Source of the DNA: Candidatus Cloacimonadota bacterium
GTDB taxonomy: Bacteria > Cloacimonadota > Cloacimonadia > Cloacimonadales > WRIO01
DNA: 7,180 bases
NCBI GenBank assembly: GCA_009782695.1
Contig: WRIO01000054.1
Span: 1-7,180, forward strand
Direction: 5' to 3'
In this document: positions 1-7,000 of the stretch, one piece after another
Layout of the letters: every line of letters starts with the position of its first letter
Numbering within the stretch: position 1 is the first letter of the stretch
Made by a program: the position numbers and the translations under genes
The notes under the pieces: model-generated
Databases searched by the model: none
Told to the model about the DNA's origin: nothing
The model's input: the letters and a program-made list of their open reading frames with translations, nothing else

Positions 1-2090
1 TGACGAATCTTATCTGTGATGATTTTCTGCAATGCTTTGATCTTTTCGTCATCAGCTGAGGTAATCTCACTTAGTTTTTGATAAAGGGTAGTCATTTGTG
101 AAAGATCATGTAAAATGCTAGCTTTCCACTTGGTTATATCCATATCTTTCATATCAATTTTTATAGTGTTTTCATTTTCTAAATCATCGATATCATCTTC
201 GTCAAACTCCTCATAAAAGTCCTCATAAGATGTATTTTTAAAGATAAATCCTTCTCCCTTTTTCTCAAATTGTTCGATGATTTCCAGTGTGTTTTGATGC
301 CTTTCTATTAAATACTTCAAGGTCTGACGTAATGAGTCATAGCTGCTTTCCAACCTTTTTAGGATGTTTGCTCTCATGATATATTTGGTGCCCATCTCTC
401 TACCCAAGAGCATTTTAGCAGCTTTATCCCCCCAGGTGGCTGTATCGATATATTTAAAGATGATATCTTCTTTCAGAAAAGACAAAGGTGAGTAAACCGC
501 TAATTTGATAGCTGTGAGATAATGCAATATATCTTTAAACAATATCACACCAGACTTTTTGGAAATAGGTATTTGAAGAGATAGAGGTTCTTTGCGGGTG
601 GGGAAAGCTCCTATATCGCTTAGGTTGTAATATTTGGTGATGTTTTTTCTGCTTCTGGCTATGGTGACACTGTCTAAAATCCTGATAAAATCTATGGGAA
701 GCTTGTTTACAAGATCAGCGTTTTTTCTCTGATTAATAGGCAATTTACTCCACGCGGTGAACATTTTTTGAGTTTGCTTGAATACTTGGAAAACATTTGT
801 CTCTGTGCCTACTTTTTCAGTAAAAGCATCATAATCGCCTTCGTAAGCTAGTGCTAGTTGATTTCGTAAGTCCAGGTATTTTGTGTTCACAGGTGTAGCT
901 GACAACATTAGAACCTTAGTATTTATCCCTCCTTTTATTATTTTCTCCATCAAGAACTCATAGCGGGAAAGGTTGCCCTCTCGACCTTTGTTTATATTTC
1001 TAAAATTGTGGCTTTCGTCTATGACAATCAAGTCATAATTGCACCAGTTAATCTTCCTCAGATCCATACCGTTTGATATACCTCTTTTCCGAGACAGATC
1101 TGTATGGTTTAACACATCAAAACTTATTCTATCAGTATCAAAAATATTCGTAATCTGGTTGCCTTTGAACCCGCACCACATATCAGAAAGCCTTTTGGGA
1201 CACAAGACTAGTATATTTCTATTCTTTTTGCTAAAATAAGACATCACTCCTAATGCAGTAAAGGTTTTGCCTAATCCCACACTATCGGCTAATATACAAC
1301 CGTTGTATTTATTCAGTTTGTCTATGATCCCTATCACGCCATCGCGTTGAAAACTATACAAGGTGTTCCATATCTTTGTTTTTTTAAACCCTGTGCCTTC
1401 TTGGGGCATAGTGTCATCCATTAAATCGTTTAGAAATTCGCTAAATATGTTATATGTGGCTATCATATACACATATTCGGGTGAATTTTCTTTGTATGCG
1501 TTTGTAATATGGTCCAAAAGCCTTTCAGTGATATCAGTTAGTTGTGTTTCGTTTTCCCAAATCTGCTCAAAAGTTTTTATGTATTGTATAGTGTGTGCGG
1601 GTTCATTTATCTTATTTATAATTCGAAAAAGGGAGTCGTCTTTTTCATATCCAAAATCAGAAAGTGTAAAACCATTGAAACCACTGTATAATACATCATC
1701 TGCTAAAAATAAACTCTGGGTAAAGTTTTTGTCTTTTACGCTTTTAAACCTTACTTTTTCTCGGATCCAATCGGCACATTCTTTGGCTATGGCTTTTAGA
1801 GTCAGCTTGTTTCTGAGGCGAACTTCATATTTTGTGCCATAAATACTGTTTTCAGTGGGGATATAAAATTTTCTTTCTTCTTTTGGGATATTTTTTTCTA
1901 CAAAACTGTCAAAAAATAAAGGTGTAGAAAAGATAAATTTTAGCTCATCTATTTGGGATAGCTCTTTTTTCAATTCTTGGAAGGCATAAATAGAGAATGT
2001 CGTGGCGATTATTTTTAGCTTGCTATTATTTCGTATCTCTTTCTTTAAATCATCTCCAAACAAATTTGAAATATTATCTATCGTATCCAT
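1..2090 (-). CDS. SNF2-family DEAD/DEAH-like helicase with PLD-like N-terminus, 3' end cut by window
   Basis: An uninterrupted minus-strand frame gives 696 codons from the ATG at 2088-2090 to the window edge. Residues 1 to about 200 resemble the phospholipase D-like N-terminal region of a large bacterial SNF2-related helicase family, with a conserved-looking IYGTKYEVRLRNKLT and KAIAKECADWIR stretch, but I see no HxK catalytic motif. The ATPase core follows: LYSFQRDGV (Gln248), Walker A DSVGLGKT (Lys275), Walker B DESH (358-361) and motif III SATPVN (from Ser397). A strongly acidic stretch spans about 618-645. Family members are, from memory, about 1000-1100 residues, so the second RecA-like domain (motifs IV-VI) should lie left of position 1. 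GTG (2109-2111) and TTG (2106-2108) are in-frame alternative starts after a TAG stop; no clear Shine-Dalgarno precedes any of them. The likely role is ATP-driven DNA translocation, often in restriction or defence loci; the role here is inferred. Confidence 0.9.
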   Translation of the reverse strand, partial: MDTIDNISNLFGDDLKKEIRNNSKLKIIATTFSIYAFQELKKELSQIDELKFIFSTPLFFDSFVEKNIPKEERKFYIPTENSIYGTKYEVRLRNKLTLKAIAKECADWIREKVRFKSVKDKNFTQSLFLADDVLYSGFNGFTLSDFGYEKDDSLFRIINKINEPAHTIQYIKTFEQIWENETQLTDITERLLDHITNAYKENSPEYVYMIATYNIFSEFLNDLMDDTMPQEGTGFKKTKIWNTLYSFQRDGVIGIIDKLNKYNGCILADSVGLGKTFTALGVMSYFSKKNRNILVLCPKRLSDMWCGFKGNQITNIFDTDRISFDVLNHTDLSRKRGISNGMDLRKINWCNYDLIVIDESHNFRNINKGREGNLSRYEFLMEKIIKGGINTKVLMLSATPVNTKYLDLRNQLALAYEGDYDAFTEKVGTETNVFQVFKQTQKMFTAWSKLPINQRKNADLVNKLPIDFIRILDSVTIARSRKNITKYYNLSDIGAFPTRKEPLSLQIPISKKSGVILFKDILHYLTAIKLAVYSPLSFLKEDIIFKYIDTATWGDKAAKMLLGREMGTKYIMRANILKRLESSYDSLRQTLKYLIERHQNTLEIIEQFEKKGEGFIFKNTSYEDFYEEFDEDDIDDLENENTIKIDMKDMDITKWKASILHDLSQMTTLYQKLSEITSADDEKIKALQKIITDKIR

Positions 2091-2127
2091 ATCTTGTGCT
2101 ATATACAACACCTAAACTACAAAAATG

Positions 2128-2137
2128 TTACATGTAA
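2128..2137. promoter_or_regulatory. 10-bp perfect palindrome upstream of the helicase gene
   Basis: TTACATGTAA is a perfect palindrome 38 bases upstream of the helicase ATG. Its size and place would suit a dimeric repressor site, but a palindrome of this length in AT-rich DNA can arise by chance, and no second copy is visible nearby. Function is inference only. Confidence 0.25.
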
Positions 2138-2167
2138 ATTCCCGCTTTTTACACCATCTAGCTGTGA

Positions 2168-2200
2168 TGTGAGTGGGACGCTTTTTCTCTATCAGCCGAG
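2168..2200 (+). repeat. Left partner of an imperfect inverted repeat flanking the ABC-F gene
   Basis: TGTGAGTGG (2168-2176) and AGCCGAG (2194-2200) occur here in the same order as in the reverse complement of 3979-3996, where only 2 bases separate them instead of 17. Both lie in GC-richer islands of otherwise AT-rich spacers, one on each side of the ABC-F gene. This could be two copies of a dispersed intergenic element, or the degenerate ends of a mobile cassette. Confidence 0.35.
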
Positions 2201-2270
2201 AAGATGTTGCAAGCGATAGCTTAACCGGGTAGGGTTGTGGTTGGCTCTGAAAAGTTTTATCTAAAAATCA

Positions 2271-2298
2271 TTTGACAAAAATACTGCCTAATATTTTG
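2271..2298 (+). promoter_or_regulatory. Candidate promoter for the ABC-F leader
   Basis: TTTGACA at 2271-2277 matches a sigma-70 -35 box and also the TTTG upstream element of Bacteroidota-type promoters. TAATATTTTG at 2289-2298 is close to, but not an exact match for, the Bacteroidota -7 consensus TAnnTTTG. The spacing from TTGACA to TAATAT is too short for a classical sigma-70 promoter, so the second reading fits better. Transcription from here would include both tiny leader frames. Confidence 0.3.
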
Positions 2299-2300
2299 TT

Positions 2301-2405
2301 GTTATCAAAATAATTATTGTGAGGTAACGATGAGAAATTAATGATTTACTATTCAAACTATAAGTCACAGAATGAATGTAATACCATTGATAGCTTTATC
2401 GTTAT
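2301..2405 (+). promoter_or_regulatory. Putative attenuator-like leader with competing RNA pairings
   Basis: The segment GGTAAC (2323-2328), which overlaps the Shine-Dalgarno of the first mini-frame, can pair with GTTATC at 2301-2306 (6 pairs, one G-U). The overlapping segment 2324-2334 can instead pair with 2395-2405 (11 consecutive pairs, three G-U), enclosing a 60-base loop. The two pairings exclude each other, and both involve a GTTAT copy (2301-2305 and 2401-2405). Competing helices around a short upstream frame are the usual design of attenuators. No folding was run. Confidence 0.35.
2330..2341 (+). CDS. Putative 3-residue leader ORF (MRN-stop)
   Basis: ATG AGA AAT TAA is preceded by a good Shine-Dalgarno, GAGG at 2321-2324, five bases before the ATG. 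Its stop overlaps the next ATG as TAATG. Several antibiotic-resistance ABC-F genes in Firmicutes, for example vmlR of Bacillus subtilis, are controlled through short upstream frames and attenuation, which makes a leader role plausible. It is too short for coding statistics; the support is the ribosome binding site and the position only. Confidence 0.35.
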   Translation: MRN

Positions 2406-2412
2406 GCAATAA
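2341..2412 (+). CDS. Putative 23-residue leader peptide overlapping the first mini-ORF
   Basis: The frame begins at the ATG in TAATG, so it could be translated by ribosomes that finish the 3-residue frame and reinitiate. It encodes MIYYSNYKSQ and 13 more residues, including one Cys, and ends at TAA 2410-2412, 82 bases before the ABC-F start. Its last codons cover the 2395-2405 arm of the predicted stem, so translating it would open that stem. I recognise no peptide family; it may be chance. Confidence 0.25.
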   Translation: MIYYSNYKSQNECNTIDSFIVMQ

Positions 2413-2476
2413 AACATATATTAACCACAGCTTTTATCTCATTTAAATATCGATAGATATGTTCATTTTGAAAAAC

Positions 2477-2494
2477 AATATTCTGGAGGATATT
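2477..2494 (+). promoter_or_regulatory. Ribosome binding site of the ABC-F gene inside a 7-bp hairpin
   Basis: GGAGGA at 2485-2490 lies four bases before the ATG at 2495 and decides that start over the upstream in-frame ATG at 2459, which has no such site. AATATTC (2477-2483) can pair with GGATATT (2488-2494), one pair being T-G, leaving a TGGA loop. The Shine-Dalgarno would thus sit in the loop and 3' arm. The stem is mostly A-U and therefore weak, but it could damp initiation. Confidence 0.5.
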
Positions 2495-3961
2495 ATGTCG
2501 ATAATAAATGTCTCAAACCTAACTTTTTCGTATGAAAACAGTTATGATAACATATTTGAAAATGTGTCTTTCCATATAGACACAGATTGGAAACTCGGTT
2601 TCATAGGGAGAAACGGTCGTGGTAAGACCACTTTTCTAAATCTACTGATGAGAAAATTCTTGTATAGTGGTAGCATCACTTCGCCTTATGATTTCGACTA
2701 TTTTCCTTATACCATCCCCGATGATACTATGGTGACCATAGATATCATCAAGGGTCTTTTTTCAACTGTTCAACTATGGGAGGTGGAAAGAGAGTTGTTT
2801 TATCTAAAAACAAGGAGTGAGCTGTTAAATAGACCTTTCTACTCACTGTCAAAAGGTGAACAGACCAAAGTGCTACTAGCTACTATGTTTCTGTCAGAAA
2901 ATCGTTTTCTGCTGATAGACGAACCAACAAATCACCTTGATATGAGCGGAAGGAAAATCGTGAGTCAGTATTTAAACACCAAAAAGGGGTTTATCCTTGT
3001 TTCGCATGATCGTGACTTTATAGATGCTTGCATAGACCATGTCCTGTCTATAAACAAAGCAAACATAGAGATTCAAAAAGGTAATTTCTCGTCTTGGTGG
3101 TGCAATAAACAATCGCAAGATAACTATGAAATCACCCAAAATGAAGGCTTGAAAAAAGACATCAAACGCTTGCAAAAATCAGCTCGAGAAAAGGCAAAAT
3201 GGTCTTTTGAAATAGAGGCTGAAAAGATAGGGAATGGTCCTTGTGATAGAGGAGCCATCGGGCATAGAGCAGCGAAAATGATGAAGCGAAGTAAGAACAT
3301 CGAAAGGCGGCAAAATGAAGCTATCACAGAAAAACAAAAGCTTCTGAAAAACATCGATAGAGCTGATACCTTGAAAATCTCCCAGCTAGATTTTCATGCT
3401 AAAAGATTTGTCAGCTTAGATAAAGTGTCTATCTTTTATGGAGATAAAACAGTCTGCAAAGATATTTATTTGGACATCGAAAAGGGCGACAGGGTTAGCA
3501 TAGCTGGAGATAACGGTTCTGGCAAAACTTCACTAATAAAACTTATAAGTGGCGAAAACATCAGCTATACAGGTAATCTCTATATCGGCAGCAATCTCAC
3601 TATATCTTATGTATCCCAAGACACCTCGTCATTAAGTGGCAGTCTAGCGGACTTTATAAAGCAATACACCATCGATGAATCTCTCTTTAAGGCAATACTA
3701 AGAAAGCTTGACTTTTCGAGGGTTCAGTTTGAGAAAGATATATCTGATTTTAGTGCAGGACAAAAAAAGAAACTGTCTATTGCGCGAAGCTTGTGCGAAT
3801 CTGCTCACTTGCATATTTGGGACGAGCCACTAAACTATATCGATGTGCTTTCCCGTATTCAAATAGAAAATGTCCTGCTGGAGTATAAACCTACGATACT
3901 ATTTGTGGAGCATGACAAAGTCTTTTGTCAGAAAATCGCAAACAAAAGTCTACTTTTGTAA
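2495..3961 (+). CDS. lsa: Lsa-type ABC-F ribosomal protection ATPase
   Basis: The 488-residue product (from ATG 2495) has two ATP-binding cassettes and no membrane segment, the plan of soluble ABC-F proteins that enter the ribosomal E site. Cassette 1: Walker A GRNGRGKT (38-45), signature LSKGEQ (118-123), LLIDEPTNHLD (139-149) with catalytic Glu143, and His171. A charged helical linker follows at about 208-300, with RGAIGHRAAKMMKRSKNIERR-like sequence. Cassette 2: GDNGSGKT (338-345), FSAGQ (419-423), IWDEPLN with Glu444, and His473. WKLGFIGRNGRGKTT, the linker motif and WDEPLNY are hallmarks of Lsa proteins, which expel pleuromutilins, lincosamides and streptogramin A. Length fits Lsa(A) (498 residues, from memory). 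The chosen start aligns with the Lsa N-terminus (MSKIEL-like) and has GGAGGA upstream; the ATG at 2459 would add 12 residues. Subfamily is confident; actual resistance is inference. Confidence 0.88.
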   Translation: MSIINVSNLTFSYENSYDNIFENVSFHIDTDWKLGFIGRNGRGKTTFLNLLMRKFLYSGSITSPYDFDYFPYTIPDDTMVTIDIIKGLFSTVQLWEVERELFYLKTRSELLNRPFYSLSKGEQTKVLLATMFLSENRFLLIDEPTNHLDMSGRKIVSQYLNTKKGFILVSHDRDFIDACIDHVLSINKANIEIQKGNFSSWWCNKQSQDNYEITQNEGLKKDIKRLQKSAREKAKWSFEIEAEKIGNGPCDRGAIGHRAAKMMKRSKNIERRQNEAITEKQKLLKNIDRADTLKISQLDFHAKRFVSLDKVSIFYGDKTVCKDIYLDIEKGDRVSIAGDNGSGKTSLIKLISGENISYTGNLYIGSNLTISYVSQDTSSLSGSLADFIKQYTIDESLFKAILRKLDFSRVQFEKDISDFSAGQKKKLSIARSLCESAHLHIWDEPLNYIDVLSRIQIENVLLEYKPTILFVEHDKVFCQKIANKSLLL

Positions 3962-4064
3962 TCAATTTGGCGGACAGACTCGGCTCTCCACTCACACTTT
4001 CATCGCCCCTCTTCCGTAGGAGTTGTGAAAAACAATGCAATCTCTTCACTGCCCTTTAAAAGTT
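3962..4064. other. Convergent spacer between the ABC-F and protease genes
   Basis: The ABC-F gene and the S8 protease gene end toward each other across 103 bases. GGA-C-AG (3972-3977 region) and CT-C-TCC (to 3989) could form a short imperfect hairpin, but no T-run follows on either strand, so I do not call a terminator. The spacer contains the right partner of the inverted repeat described at 2168-2200. Confidence 0.6.
3979..3996 (-). repeat. Right partner of an imperfect inverted repeat flanking the ABC-F gene
   Basis: CTCGGCT (3979-3985) and CCACTCACA (3988-3996) are the exact reverse complements of AGCCGAG and TGTGAGTGG at 2194-2200 and 2168-2176. The two blocks are compact here and split by 17 bases on the left, so this may be the less altered copy. 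Confidence 0.35.
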
Positions 4065-7000
4065 TTACTTCAAAAGCACAGCCTTTTTTATAGAAATAGG
4101 TTTATTGTCAATAGAAAGCCTATAAAAGTATATCCCTGTGGTTTGGTTATCTGCGTTCCATTCTATATATCCATTTTTTATATCGGAGGTATTTAAAGCT
4201 TTTGTATAAACAAGTTGTCCTTTGATATTGAAAATATCTATGCTAGCCTTTTGAAAAGTTTTGTTTTTTGAGTCGAATACTATAGTCGTCGTAGGGTTAA
4301 AGGGGTTGGGGTAATTATAGAACATAAACGTATTTTTTTCAGGTATTAGCTGGTCTTCATCTGCAACAAAATCGAAGCTATAGACTGCGTTTCTGGTTCT
4401 AGAATAGGCATGAACAGGATAAGGAGTTTCATGGTAAGGAAGCCCCAAAGCAAGGTAATATAGGTTTAGAGAGTTTGTTAGTAGCATATCAAGCCGATTG
4501 TTTCCACTGATATCCATCAAAATAGGAGAAGTTTTCCATTCTGTTTCAAAGATATAAGGAAACCCTTCCACGACAGTGGCGTTCGGCGACACAGCATAAA
4601 TCATCCCGTTACTCAAACAGATGATCACCTCCAATGTTCCATCATTGTTGATGTCAAATAGGACAGGGTGTTGATTTACTAAACTTGGTAATGTATAGGG
4701 AAAACCCGGCAAATGATTTAGGTGCCCATCAAAGACATGTAAGTGTCCGTTATTTGTTACACAGATAAAGTTCAGGTGTTGATTATTATGCAAATCTACT
4801 ATGATGGGTAGGGTCGAAACAGGAAAATCTATTGTGTTTGAGCCTAATATTTCACCTGAACTGTTGATAATCATGACATTGTTTGGTGTTCCCGCCCTTC
4901 CAGCTAAAAATAAAACTACAGAATCATTATTTTGGGCAGCGACTACACCAGCTAGCACCATGACTCCGGTATAAATAGGGCTATTTGCACCTATTTCTCC
5001 CGAGTGAGCATCGATGATATGGACATTACCATCATTTGTAGCTGCAACTAACTTAATTTGATTATTTTGATAAAAATCTATAAAGACAGGTAGAGTGGAA
5101 GTCGGGGCACCTAAACTGACAGGAAAGTTCTCTCTGACACTGAGATCATTGTTAAATAAATACAACCTTGAAGTTCCGATAGCCATGCACTCATAGCCGT
5201 TGTTGTTAAGGTCAAAAGCAACCACAGAAGACATAATGGATCCGGAAACTGTAGCTGTTCCTGTGACTTGACCTAAATGATTGATTTTATGGATAGTAGA
5301 TCCTCCACAGACTACTATTTCATAAAGTTCACCAGATTTTATGATAGTCACAGGTTGATTTACCAAAGTATTAAGTTGCACAGGAAATCCATAAAGATAG
5401 TCTTTGTCTTGGGTTATCACGTGAACTCTATTATCGCTAGTGACATAGATTATCTCATTTTCACCGTCTTGGTTTATGTCAAACACGAAGGATGAGACTA
5501 TTGGCGTGTTCAAAACAGGTAGGGGCCAGCCATCTCTATTTCCTGTCACGTTGATAACAAAAGGAAGTTTGAATTCATAAACGATACCAGTTCCGCCATC
5601 AGCTAAATATGAAAGTTCTAGCTCGATATGAGATTCGATAGGACAGTTTTCGTCTATTTCTATGACAAAGGAATCAGAGGAAATAGCATCAGCGCCACTA
5701 GTTATCGTCCCATATTGAGCTGTGTTTGCGGTGATATTTGCATATCCGAAATTTGTGGAGATGCTAGCAGTGGTTGGCAAAGCAGTATTCCAATTTTCTC
5801 TATTTTTTATTCTGACTTTAAATGTGAGTGTTTCCCCAGGGTTTAATGTGTCATCATCACCTGTCAAATGAACTGTTTCCACTTCGATTATGTCCACACG
5901 AGGTATCTTGTCATACATCAGAGAATTAAAAGGGTTAACTCTACCAGCTCCTAATTTACCTGCTAAATATGGCTCGTGTAAATGGTCTATGGGGTCACAA
6001 CCTGTTTTTAGTCTGTGTGCGAGCTGATCAACTGTCAAGGTGGGATAATGTGATAATATCAGAGCAGCTACACCAGCAGCTGTGGGAGACGCCATAGAAG
6101 TGCCACTTAGGTTCCCATAGCTGTCCTCTCCCATATCACCATAATAAGTGGAGAGGATACTTGACCCTGGTGCAGTGACCGCCGCATTTGTCCCATAGTT
6201 CGAAAAGCCAGACTTTGTATCATCATAAGTGGAAGATACTACACTATAAGCATCGACAGCGTTTGTAGGATAATTGTTATATGTCATATTGTCTCTATTA
6301 CTATTACCTGCAGAGGTCAAAAACATGGTGCCATGATCTTTTGCATAAGATACAGCCAGATTTGGCACTCCCCCGTCACCGCCTCCGCCCCATGAGGCAT
6401 TTATGATACGAGCACCTGTATCTACGCAATAATAGATACCAGCATAGCCGTTATAAATATAGCTAGTAGATTCATAAGTAAAAGAATGCTTGGTGTTTAT
6501 CAGTTTGGCATGAAAAGCTGGACCTGCCACACCTATGCCATTGTCACCATCAGCTGCGGCACAGCCTGACACATGAGTGCCGTGTTGGTTTCCGCCTTTT
6601 TTTTGAAAGGGGTTGTTTCTCTCGGTTAAGTCCCAACCGCTTTGTGTATGACAAAAATCCCAACCAAGCACATCATCTATAAAGCCATTCCCATCGTTAT
6701 CTATACCGTCACCGCCTATGATTTCGCCATTTTCCCAGTCTATCGTGATGCCAGGTAGTTCTGCTGTATTTATATAAACATTCTCGCGCAGATCAGGATG
6801 ATTCCATTTTATGCCGGAATCGACTATCCCTATCAGCACATCAGCTGAACCTGTTTCTATATCCCAAGCCATCTGGGCTTCTATCGCTCGAATCGCCCAT
6901 TGCATATCTAACATAGGGTCATCGGGAGTGTAGCCTTGTCTCAATACGGCATCCAATTCCGCAAATAAAATCTCTTTTTGGTTTTGTAGGTTTATCAATG

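Larger units (their letters stand above)
2091..2494. other. Divergent intergenic region and ABC-F leader
   Basis: About 400 bases separate the divergent helicase and ABC-F starts. From left to right it holds a 10-bp palindrome, a GC-richer block (about 2146-2250) within AT-rich flanks, a candidate promoter near 2271-2298, two very short reading frames (2330-2412), and an AT-rich stretch ending in a hairpin over the ABC-F ribosome binding site. I found no tRNA, no transposase remnant and no GC hairpin followed by a T-run. Confidence 0.7.

Noticed and set aside
1039..1842. Plus-strand open frames of 66 and 159 codons (1039-1239 and 1363-1842)
   Set aside because: Both lie antisense to the helicase gene, whose frame is continuous and carries conserved motifs; the plus-strand products show no recognisable domain.
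2209..2222. AAGC-GATA-GCTT hairpin and the repeat of GATAGCTT near 2389
   Set aside because: The stem has only four pairs (a few more with a bulge), is not followed by a T-run, and an 8-base repeat in AT-rich DNA can easily be chance.
2447..2460. ATATC-GATA-GATAT inverted repeat at the upstream ATG of the ABC-F frame
   Set aside because: It is a five-pair, nearly all A-T stem with no terminator T-run and no clear link to a start or operator.
2459..2461. ATG 2459 as the ABC-F start
   Set aside because: It lacks a Shine-Dalgarno, whereas ATG 2495 has GGAGGA at good spacing and matches the usual N-terminus of Lsa proteins.
2972..3354. Two overlapping minus-strand frames within the ABC-F gene
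   Set aside because: They are shadows of a well-conserved ABC-F reading frame and have no ribosome binding site or family features that I can see.
5277..5846. Two 72-codon plus-strand frames within the protease gene
   Set aside because: They are antisense to the propeller and linker regions of the protease and show no independent support.
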